Assembly: GCA_964621785.1 (NCBI GenBank)
Contig: CAZUPD010000016.1
Location: forward strand, 22,673 to 86,672
Length of the DNA: 64,000 nt
Reading direction: 5' to 3'
Source of the DNA: JACKDW01 sp964621785
GTDB lineage: Bacteria; Myxococcota_A; Polyangia; Nannocystales; Nannocystaceae
The notes under the pieces are model-generated. The model ran no database searches. It was given only the letters and a program-made list of their open reading frames with translations, and was not told the DNA's origin. Of this stretch, positions 43,201 through 49,995 are shown one piece after another. Each line of letters starts with the position of its first letter. Positions within the stretch are counted from its first letter, which is position 1. Position numbers and translations under genes: made by a program.

Positions 43201-44118
43201 ATCGGTGGCGAGTCCCTGGCGTACGATTCGCTCGATCCGACGGGACATCCGGCGCCCGCGGGGTACCTCTTCGAGTGCGCCTTCGAGGATCCGTCGACGA
43301 ATCGCAAAGATGTTTTTTCCGCGAAACGGACGCACCCCGGTCAGCCCTTCCCACAATGTGGCGGCAAACGAGAAGATGTCGCTACGGACATCCCCCTTGG
43401 GGTCGAGAAATCGCTCCGGTGCCATATAAGAGGGCGTCCCGGTGATCCGCACGGCCTGCACCTCGTCTTCACTGTCCGTCATCGCTGCGGGATCCGGGTT
43501 GGTCTGCGCCTGTGGCCCTTGGGACAGACCAAAATCGAGGACACGCGCACGCCCATCCCCGTCGATCAACACGTTGTCGGGCTTGAAGTCGCGGTGGATG
43601 ATCCCCGCTTCGTGGGCCGCCGCAAGCCCCCTTCCCGCCTCACACATCACCCGCAACACCTCCGCCTGTGAACGCTCCTGTGCGTTGAGCCACTGGCGCA
43701 GGGTTTCACCCTCGACAAATTCCATGATGATACAAAGACGTTCGCTACCGCTGGGTGTCGAGACAGCTGTGATGTCGTGGACGTTGACGATATGGGGATG
43801 ACGAACCTGGGCCAGCAACTGAGCTTCTTTGACCAACTGGGCCTGGTCGACCTCGTCGCGCCCCAACAACTGTTTGAGTGCCACCCGACGGTCGAGGTCG
43901 GTGTCGTACGCGAGATAGACCCGGCCACAACCGCCGACACCGAGCTGGCGCAGAATCACAAACCGCTGCCCGGGTGCTCCTTCGGACGCATCGACAGCTC
44001 CCAACATCCGCCGCCGAACCCGGGACACGACCGCGTCGACCTCGCTCGTTTCAATTTCCCCCGCCACCGCGATCTCGCGTCCGAGCTGCGAATCCCGGAT
44101 CGTTGGCTCATCGGACAT
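40252..44118 (-). CDS. Ser/Thr kinase with PEGA repeats and FG-GAP propeller
   Basis: A 1288-residue eukaryote-like kinase. The cytoplasmic kinase (about 50-330) has the Gly loop LGVGGCGRVYLAYD, Lys in VALKQL, the catalytic loop IIHRDFKPDNVL, DFG in VLDFGLSQ, and APERF, so it should be active. One membrane helix follows (LRFAAAILGALLVCGALVIL). Outside the membrane are PEGA-type repeats (GTLNLEAAPTGASVSIDG) and a long region of about 800 residues with at least eight calcium-binding DxDGDG-type motifs, such as DIDGDGRSELISL, DWDGDGRDEWLLG, DFDGDGSLEVAAI and DLDGNGTPEVILAG, marking an FG-GAP propeller. A surface sensor signalling inward is likely. Confidence 0.92.
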   Translation of the reverse strand: MSDEPTIRDSQLGREIAVAGEIETSEVDAVVSRVRRRMLGAVDASEGAPGQRFVILRQLGVGGCGRVYLAYDTDLDRRVALKQLLGRDEVDQAQLVKEAQLLAQVRHPHIVNVHDITAVSTPSGSERLCIIMEFVEGETLRQWLNAQERSQAEVLRVMCEAGRGLAAAHEAGIIHRDFKPDNVLIDGDGRARVLDFGLSQGPQAQTNPDPAAMTDSEDEVQAVRITGTPSYMAPERFLDPKGDVRSDIFSFAATLWEGLTGVRPFRGKNIFAIRRRILEGALEEVPRGRRMSRRIERIVRQGLATDPEQRHGSMPEILAELERDPWRRLRFAAAILGALLVCGALVILIGYATRPARIEVDVAGPWGPVRPSAVWVDAHPLTVVNGGAVGDVAPGVHRLRVEAAGMLAAEDVVELERGATRQHSVVLSPQQGTLNLEAAPTGASVSIDGVEYGSRLRDHELDIGEHHVRVHLLGHYDARRTIDVAADSTIGTYLSLTPALRWSRRHIGIRYPPEWIGDLTGDGRPEVGHRFFNNVAISDPWNDRELWKLDLGESVGTQALWFDIDGDGRSELISLQAAEGGRQVGMWSVSESGAKRVWHQKVDHANKTATHALVATRGQHPDTLIVPDFPPGVTVAIDLARGETLWQLDGARINRQVLLNGVEGPWIVQQEAHRLRALDAKTGTLKWATAELVGSELLVLDIDADHREELLVTHPDAGTCRLLAGDTGMPRWELSAVRASVVTFGESGAPSRVLLFQQEQAKPGNVALVDAFGEVMWSREMPEETRGYGAPATDGWPDMVLLVHAGGVEFVALETGEIVAEVATSGTPSTEPEQVDWDGDGRDEWLLGCADQTLVSLRPDVGVRDSVTLDSPVERLVSAGDVDADGFPDLLLQARGPALITAQRWLWWQRAADGLRATPQVADFDGDGSLEVAAIGDFDKLSTLNLFDAKTGRLENRATTVLNDSLRRPLPVPDARGGLDLLVVSGRSLSRYSGRDARMLAKVDIPVSYTDPLLVDVERDGEYEVVTVPWNADDPMSVHRLHDLSLQWTVPVRGDGTWAPPAVFHQPDGQAVFVLGLHNGDLVALRSSGELWRLALDTRHFYPPVDFDIDLDGEPELLTEAAGQGDGVDLVAVRRSTGEVVRRIPGMGSPLGRVLLVPPEFAQPSDGANSQLLVVATVADGVVALTREGEVVWRFTPTVDGQSPRGAAPLQAADLDGNGELEVLAPLRDGTLYVLDGHTGELQFRVTTGDTNIEAAPVVADLDGNGTPEVILAGHDRNLLVIRPPRGR

Positions 44119-44249
44119 GGGACCAGCCCAACTGTATCAAGGAACGGCCGCGGGGCGTCAGGATGACCGTACGAGCCGACCGAGCACCTTCGCGCAGGCA
44201 CGGAGCCGAGCCAATCTCGCAACCCGTCCCTATTTGTTGTATGCACAAT

Positions 44250-44282
44250 GAAATCGCCGCCCACAACAGGTAGGCGGCGATC
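44250..44282 (-). terminator. Terminator of the DUF4215 lipoprotein gene
   Basis: On the minus strand CGCCGCC and GGCGGCG enclose an 11-base loop followed by ATTTC. It lies about 15 bp beyond the stop codon at 44296. Confidence 0.6.
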
Positions 44283-44295
44283 GTCTGGAAACAAC

Positions 44296-45415
44296 TCAGT
44301 TCTGGGCGTCGATACAGACCTTCACGGGGCTGATTTGCGGATCGGTCTGACACCGGTTTTCGCCGGACCTCCCCCACACTTCGTCAAAGGCATTCCAGCG
44401 GCAGTCGGCGTCACTTTCACAGACTTTGTGGCAAACCTTGGTGTAGACGGTGACAATTCCCTGATCGGTCACGCGGTCGAGCAGCGCGGCGCCGGGGGGG
44501 CAGGAGTTGAAGTTGTCGTAGTCGCCAAAAGTCAGGTTACCCGGACAGGCGAATCCCTCGCACTTTTGGGCCATGGCCGCGCATTTGCCCTCGGCGAAGT
44601 ACAGGTGGATCTCATTCATCAAGATTTCGTCGTCCGCACTCTCGAGACACACGCGCTCGGCCTCGGGTGGAGGCATGAGATTCCCGCATCCGACGATCTC
44701 GCCATCGAGAATGTCGGTCGAACTACACGAATCGCCCCCGCAGTCGCGGTAGCACGGGGCATCGTAGCCAGCATCGTTGATGGTACAAGAAGGTGTACAC
44801 TCATCGAAGGGGTCGGTGTTGCCATCGTCGCAAGCTTCTCCAGGATCGACGACACCGTTGCCACAATCGCCCAGCAGCAGGCTACAGTTGTCGATACAAG
44901 CTCCGTCTGGGTACTCCATCGGGGTCGACATCGACTCGGAGATCTCGGTGACGTTGTTGCCGTCGTCGCAAACCTCGTCGCCCTCGATCTCGCCGTTGCC
45001 ACAGTTGGGGTCGATCCCTGTGTCGGTCGTCGGGTCTTCGGTCGTCGGGTCTTCGGTCGTCGGGTCTTCGGTCGTCGGGTCTTCGGTCGTCGNNNNNNNN
45101 NNNNNNNNNNNNNNNNNNNNNNNNNNNNNNNNNNNNNNNNNNNNNNNNNNNNNNNNNNNNNNNNNNNNNNNNNNNNNNNNNNNNNNNNNNNNGTTCGTCA
45201 GTCGTCGGCTCGTCAGTCGTCGGGCCCTCGGTCGTCGGCTCGGTCTCTGAAGACTGGGTGTCGGTGCCGTCCTCGGTCGTCGGATTCTCGGTTGGGTCCG
45301 TGGTTTCGGAGCCCGTGGTTTCGGAGCCCGAGCTGCCGTCACCATCGCCTCCACAAGCGGGTAAAACGAGGGCCAGAGGGGTCACTAAGGCAAGCAAACG
45401 CAAAGGTCGGTACAT
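44296..45415 (-). CDS. DUF4215 Cys-rich lipoprotein interrupted by assembly gap
   Basis: The start is MYRPLRLLALVTPLALVLPA followed by the lipobox Cys; a linker of Thr/Glu/Asp/Pro repeats then runs into 100 Ns (45093-45192). The C-terminal part, in a different frame relative to the start because the N run is a placeholder, begins with TTEDP repeats and continues with two DUF4215 (myxococcus Cys-rich) repeats: CGNGEIEGDEVCDDGNN and CGNGVVDPGEACDDGNTDPF. It ends with about 180 residues containing many cysteines. The apparent frame change is an assembly effect, not a mutation. Role unknown; probably a surface protein. Confidence 0.8.
45001..45192. repeat. 15-bp tandem repeat running into a 100-N assembly gap
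   Basis: Units of GGTCTTCGGTCGTCG repeat about five times in 45021-45092, coding TTEDP on the minus strand, and then the sequence is replaced by 100 Ns. The sequence beyond the gap continues the same kind of repeat (GTCGTCGGCTCGTCA). True copy number cannot be told. Confidence 0.9.
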
Positions 45416-45594
45416 GGACCGGAGGATACAGGTTTCGGGCTTTCGACCAAGAGTGATCCGCGTCACACCTGGTCCGACAATCCGCTGCGAATCGTTGTGC
45501 ACACAAGCGATGTCCGAGGCGAAATGCGTCGGAAGCGAGGATGGCACGGGTACCATTGGACGCGCGGACTGGAGAGAGCGGTCGAACGTTCGGG

Positions 45595-46344
45595 CTACTG
45601 CGTACAGGGCTCATCGCCGGGCAAAGGTGATGATGCAACCACCTCTGTCGACCTTCCCCGCCTGCGGATGTGTCGCAGGATGCCGGATGGGCTGCGGACG
45701 ACCGCATGTGTGGTCGCGAAGGCATCCCACTGATGGACAAGTGTATGACCATGCAAGTACATCGGGCTGATGTCGGCGACTGTACTGCGATCTGTCCGTT
45801 TTGACAGGTCGATCGGCCGCGCCCAGCGGGCGCCTTCGCAACGCCCGGAGACCTCGGCCACCAGCACAGGCGCAAATGCAACAACGAGCTCCCGCAGCTC
45901 GGATTGATAGGCCTCGGGGTTGTCCTCAACAGTGTCGAGAAAATCGCCGAGTTCCTCGGCTCGCGCGTCTGGCAGCGACGTCACCCAACGCAAGTCGCCC
46001 AGCCGGTCGGCACACGGTTGACCGCGGTCGTCGAACATCTCGACCCGCATCCCGGGCGACTGCTCGGCGGACTTCGAGATCTGGCGGCCCACGGCGTCGA
46101 CCCGCCACCCATCACCGCCGGGACAGCCCAAGCGCAGTTCACTGCACCGGCGATCGACGATCACCCCGGCCTCGTCGAGAAACATCACAGCCGGACCGTC
46201 GACCGGAGGCGCCGCGACCTGGGTGACCGACGATGCGCACACGACGGGCGAAGCAGCCGACGGAGGTTGGCGAGCTTCAACCAACAGCCACAGCAGCATG
46301 GGTGCGAGCATCAACCCGGCGACCGGGACAACAGAGCGGGACAT
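45595..46344 (-). CDS. Uncharacterised exported protein
   Basis: A 249-residue protein with an N-terminal hydrophobic segment (VVPVAGLMLAPMLLWLLVEA) that is a signal peptide or membrane anchor. The rest contains a few cysteines (FLDEAGVIVDRRCSELRLGC and AEVSGRCEGARW) and no domain I recognise. It is divergent from an ExbD/TolR gene by 121 bp. The start was placed at the ATG at 46344; the frame stays open further upstream but there runs antisense to exbD. The palindrome TGCAAGTACA at 45752 lies in its coding sequence in an unusual frame. Confidence 0.65.
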   Translation of the reverse strand: MSRSVVPVAGLMLAPMLLWLLVEARQPPSAASPVVCASSVTQVAAPPVDGPAVMFLDEAGVIVDRRCSELRLGCPGGDGWRVDAVGRQISKSAEQSPGMRVEMFDDRGQPCADRLGDLRWVTSLPDARAEELGDFLDTVEDNPEAYQSELRELVVAFAPVLVAEVSGRCEGARWARPIDLSKRTDRSTVADISPMYLHGHTLVHQWDAFATTHAVVRSPSGILRHIRRRGRSTEVVASSPLPGDEPCTQ

Positions 46345-46465
46345 CACAAGACCATACCGCGCAGCGCTTCGCTCGAGGTGGAAATGGATCGCGATGGGTC
46401 TCAGGCGAATCCGCACTTTCCCGAGGCCGCGCAATCCGACGCGAGTCGGCGTACAATCCCCGACT

Positions 46466-46888
46466 ATGGCCGGCAACGTGCAATCCGATGACGACAGCGG
46501 AGCGCTGTCCGAAATCAATGTCACTCCGATGGTCGACGTGTTGCTGTCGCTGTTGATCATTTTTATGGTCGCCACACCGCCGCCGCCCAACGAGCAGATC
46601 CCCCTCGATGTGCCGCAGGAACCCAAGGTGCAAAAGCAGGACGATCCCAACTCGACCCTGCTGATCACCATCGATGCCGAGGGCAAGGCAAAGCTCGGCG
46701 AGACGCCACTGAGCGAGGACTTCGACACGATGGTCGAGGAACTGTCGAACAACGAGAAGATCCAAAACGACGGCCGTGTCGCGATCGATGCCGACCCCAA
46801 GGTCCGGTATGGAATCGTGATCCAGGTGATGGCTGCAGCCCACCATTCGGGCGTCGGCTCGGTCGGACTGGCCTCCGACAAATTGTAG
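46466..46888 (+). CDS. ExbD/TolR family protein
   Basis: A 140-residue inner-membrane protein of the ExbD/TolR family, part of proton-driven motors that energise outer-membrane transport or Tol/gliding machinery. The family start is clear: SEINVTPMVDVLLSLLIIFMV, with the proton-relay Asp in the single membrane helix (MVDVLL). A periplasmic domain of about 90 residues follows (LLITIDAEGKAKLGE, VAIDADPKVRYGIVIQVM). ATG at 46466 follows a poor ribosome site. No ExbB/TolQ gene is adjacent; the partner must lie elsewhere. A 16-bp perfect palindrome, AATTGTAGCTACAATT, overlaps its stop codon at 46882-46897. Confidence 0.9.
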   Translation: MAGNVQSDDDSGALSEINVTPMVDVLLSLLIIFMVATPPPPNEQIPLDVPQEPKVQKQDDPNSTLLITIDAEGKAKLGETPLSEDFDTMVEELSNNEKIQNDGRVAIDADPKVRYGIVIQVMAAAHHSGVGSVGLASDKL

Positions 46889-46964
46889 CTACAATTGATT
46901 GATCGTCACAATCCCTGAAAAGAACGCTTCGCACGAGCGGGGTCTGTCGCGCCCCGTCAGCGCG

Positions 46965-47705
46965 TCAGAAGCGGACTTTGACCTTCCCGCGACCACCGCC
47001 GTGGACCTTGACGTAGCCGCGGCCCTTTTTGTGTTTCTTGTGTTTCTTGTGTTTCTTCCACTTTTTGTACTTCACCCGGTGGGTCACTTCGATGACCACC
47101 ACCCCGACGTAGACGGGTCGATTGACGACATAGACCCAGCTGACAAATGGCATGTCGGCGACGACGATGACATCACCGTCGATCTCGATGTCGGTGTCAA
47201 ACACGTAGATCTGGGTTTCGTTGTGGATCACGAGGGTTGAATAGGAAGCCTCGACATGAAGTTTTTTAGTGGAACGATCGGGTGTAAATACAACGGTTGC
47301 GAGCACGACCGTGTCGTCGATTTTGAGTTTGCTGTCGCCGGAAGCGGCGACCCGGATCTCAAAGGTCACGACGTCGCCGTTGCGCACCTCTTTGATCACC
47401 AAGCGGTCGCGCTTGCCATCCCCGTCGAGATCGACGTCCGCCAGCTTGGAGCTCTTCTTGTTGAGCTCGGCTTCGAGGGCCTTGGCGTCCTTGACCATGC
47501 CCTTTTTGATCAGAAACGAGATCGACTCGAGGTCGAGGACCTCGGCCTTGATCTTGGCGTCGGCATTGGCCGTGGATTCAACATTCGCGCCCGCGGCCTC
47601 GCCCTCCGCCGCGACCTCGGCATTGGCCTCGACCGTCGCTTCGCTATCGCACGCGAGCGGGGTGAGAAAGATGGATATGAGAGCGATGTTTCGAAGCTTT
47701 GACAT
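46965..47705 (-). CDS. Lipoprotein with Lys/His-rich C-terminal tail
   Basis: A 246-residue lipoprotein: signal peptide with lipobox TPLAC, then an Ala/Glu-rich linker (residues 20-55). A calcium-type DVDLDGDGKRDRLVI motif follows, then beta-strands. The C terminus is very basic, with three KKH repeats (YKKWKKHKKHKKHKKGRG) and KVKVRF at the end, perhaps binding anionic surface polymers or nucleic acid. I do not recognise the family. The palindrome TGTAAATACA lies at 47283, within VVFTPD codons. It converges with the ExbD gene. Confidence 0.7.
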   Translation of the reverse strand: MSKLRNIALISIFLTPLACDSEATVEANAEVAAEGEAAGANVESTANADAKIKAEVLDLESISFLIKKGMVKDAKALEAELNKKSSKLADVDLDGDGKRDRLVIKEVRNGDVVTFEIRVAASGDSKLKIDDTVVLATVVFTPDRSTKKLHVEASYSTLVIHNETQIYVFDTDIEIDGDVIVVADMPFVSWVYVVNRPVYVGVVVIEVTHRVKYKKWKKHKKHKKHKKGRGYVKVHGGGRGKVKVRF

Positions 47706-47843
47706 GACCTAACCAACCGACCACCCGAGATGCCGCAATTCCAACATCTCGCGCCGACAAGATACCACGGGCGTGCTGAGCGGAGCGTGGCACTTCGGAA
47801 CAGCGATTGAAGTCGCCTGCAAAACCGAGCACCATGGCAGCGC

Positions 47844-48560
47844 ATGTCGACGTGGTTGCGCAACAAACCGATCGCCCACCGCGGCCTGCACGACAAGGCG
47901 CGGCCCGAAAACTCGCTCCCGGCATTCGAAGCCGCCGTCGCTGCGAACTATCCGATCGAACTCGATGTCCAGCTGCTCGCCGACGACACGGTCGTGGTGT
48001 TCCACGACACAGAACTCGACCGTCTGACGCAACAAAAAGGCCCCATCTCGGTGCGAACACACACCGACCTCAAAGACCTGCACATCCTCGCCAGCGAGGC
48101 TGTGATCCCGACACTGACGCAGGTGCTCGGCTGCGTGGCCGGCAAGGTCCCGCTGTTGATCGAGCTCAAGACCCGAGGCCGCGCAGGAAGGCTCGAACGT
48201 GCTGTTTGGCGCGACTTGGTCGGATACCGCGGCGAGTTTGCAGTCCAGTCATTTTCCCCCTACTGCCTGGCCTGGTTTCGTGCATATGCACCCCATGTGC
48301 CGCGCGGCCAACTCGCCTGCGACTTCCGCGACGAAGACCTCCCGCGCCACCAAATCGCGACACTCAAACGGTTGCTGATGCATCCAATCACCGGAGCTGA
48401 CTTCATCGCCTACGACCACACGTGCCTGCCCTACTGGCCGGTGAAGTTGGCCAAACAGCTCGGACTGCCCGTGCTCGCGTGGACAGTGCGAACCCAGGCC
48501 GAAATGGACCACGCGCTGCGCTATGTCGACAATGTAATTTTTGACGATCTGCGCCCGTAG
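47844..48560 (+). CDS. Glycerophosphodiester phosphodiesterase
   Basis: A 238-residue GDPD-family enzyme that hydrolyses glycerophosphodiesters to glycerol-3-phosphate and an alcohol. Motifs: PIAHRGLHDKARPENSLPAF (catalytic His and Glu), IELDVQLLADDTVVVFHD (metal ligands Glu and Asp with the second His), LLIELKTRG, and the ending VLAWTVRTQAEMDHAL with DNVIFDD. Length suits the cytoplasmic ugpQ-type. No signal peptide. It is followed 55 bp later by the NTPase pair on the same strand, with a weak AT-rich hairpin between. Confidence 0.92.
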   Translation: MSTWLRNKPIAHRGLHDKARPENSLPAFEAAVAANYPIELDVQLLADDTVVVFHDTELDRLTQQKGPISVRTHTDLKDLHILASEAVIPTLTQVLGCVAGKVPLLIELKTRGRAGRLERAVWRDLVGYRGEFAVQSFSPYCLAWFRAYAPHVPRGQLACDFRDEDLPRHQIATLKRLLMHPITGADFIAYDHTCLPYWPVKLAKQLGLPVLAWTVRTQAEMDHALRYVDNVIFDDLRP

Positions 48561-48615
48561 GCACACGAGAAGTTGCTTTTAAAAAAAAGCACCTCTACGC
48601 TGCTCGCATCTGACG

Positions 48616-49995
48616 ATGACCGCCGACCTCAAAACCCGACGCCAACAATTTTGGGAAGCGGTCTACAACACGTTCGATCCGCTCGAGCCGGTGACCGACC
48701 CTGTCCTCCGCGTCCGGCGAAGTGGGCACTACAGTCCGGGCGAGAAGATCGTCACGTCGCTGTTGCTCCCGTTTGGCCGCCGGCAATTGCTCGTCGCCGG
48801 TGGGATCGGCAGCGGTAAGAGTACCGAACTAATGATGATCGGCGAGCAACTTACCCACGCTCGTACGGTAATCATGTTCGACCTGTGGCGGCATATGGAA
48901 CGCGCCGTCAAAGATCCAAGCGCGATCGAGACGCTCCAGGCGTGGGAGTTGATCGGCTTGATCGGGCTCGCGGTGCTCCGCGTCGGCACTGAGCTCGGGC
49001 ACGACTGGAAAGGGACTGACACAGCCCTGAAAAATGCTCTGTCCGTACAGTCGCCGGGCGCGACGATCGACGTGGCGAAGCTCGCCTCGGGGATCGCGGT
49101 GTTTGTCGGCGGCGCCGTGACTGCGACCGCCACCGGTGACGGAGGCGCGATCGGAGCAGGAGTTGCATCAAAAGCCCTCGCGGGGCTCAAAGCGACCGCA
49201 GGGGCTTTTTCGTGGAAGATTGGCCGACGAACAACACCCCAACCCCACGACCAAGACGACGCGGTCCGCAGCGTGCTGCAAGCCACCTGTGATGTGATTG
49301 AAAGTCTCCAAACCCATCGCAGTACAAAAATCGTCTTGATCGTCGACGGCCTCGACCGAGTCCGCCGACACAGTACGTTTGAGGCCCTGTTTGTCGGGTC
49401 GGACCTCCTGCGGATGCTGCCCTGCGATATCGTTGTAAGTGCACACTTAGCGCTCGTCCAACGCTTTCGCGGGAGCATTCGCCTCGACCGTCACGACCTC
49501 GCGAACCTGCCGGTAGCCAGCCGCAGCAATCCCTGGAAACACGGGGATGGAACGGTTTTTTTCCGCAAACTGGTGGATAAACGCCTCGAAGCGATTGCCA
49601 AAACCCACGAGGTTCCCCCGAATGTACTCAACGACGAGCTCTGCAGTGAACTCGCCTGGTGCTCGGGTGGACGCCTCCGCGATTTCATGGGGTTTATCCG
49701 CAACCTGGCCGAACAGGCCTACACCCCCGGCCTTGACGCGATCACCGAGCAGCAGACCGAACCAGTGCTCGACAAAGCTAGGCGCGACAAGTCAGACGGC
49801 CTCAACCGCAGCGAGATCGAGACGCTGCAATCAGTCGTCGACGATCCAAAGCGCCGACTCCCCGGGGGTGAGGTGGCCATGAATCTTCTCGAACGCCAAC
49901 TGCTCCTGTCCTACCCGAATGCCGACACATGGTACCTCCCCCACCCGCTGCTGATGCGCACGCTGATCCAACCTGGCTCGAACGAGTCCAGCTGA
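48616..49995 (+). CDS. P-loop NTPase with hydrophobic insert (first of a pair)
   Basis: A 459-residue ATPase. Walker A is GGIGSGKST (residues 62-70), and a likely Walker B is IVLIVDGLDRV (239-249). Between them, residues about 155-197 form a Gly/Ala-rich hydrophobic hairpin (LASGIAVFVGGAVTATA, GAIGAGVASKALAG) that could enter a membrane, a layout reminiscent of KAP-type NTPases. The C-terminal half has LANLPV, FFRKLVDKRL, CSGGRLRDFMGFI and the ending YLPHPLLM, all mirrored in the next gene. The nearby protein shares this half, so they are paralogs. No known effector domain. Overlap with the next gene is 67 bp in another frame. STAND-like or KAP-like assignment is tentative. Confidence 0.7.
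   Translation: MTADLKTRRQQFWEAVYNTFDPLEPVTDPVLRVRRSGHYSPGEKIVTSLLLPFGRRQLLVAGGIGSGKSTELMMIGEQLTHARTVIMFDLWRHMERAVKDPSAIETLQAWELIGLIGLAVLRVGTELGHDWKGTDTALKNALSVQSPGATIDVAKLASGIAVFVGGAVTATATGDGGAIGAGVASKALAGLKATAGAFSWKIGRRTTPQPHDQDDAVRSVLQATCDVIESLQTHRSTKIVLIVDGLDRVRRHSTFEALFVGSDLLRMLPCDIVVSAHLALVQRFRGSIRLDRHDLANLPVASRSNPWKHGDGTVFFRKLVDKRLEAIAKTHEVPPNVLNDELCSELAWCSGGRLRDFMGFIRNLAEQAYTPGLDAITEQQTEPVLDKARRDKSDGLNRSEIETLQSVVDDPKRRLPGGEVAMNLLERQLLLSYPNADTWYLPHPLLMRTLIQPGSNESS

Noticed and set aside
45093..45192. Possible insertion point of a mobile element at the N run
   Set aside because: Both sides carry the same 15-bp repeat of one gene, so the gap is an assembly placeholder.
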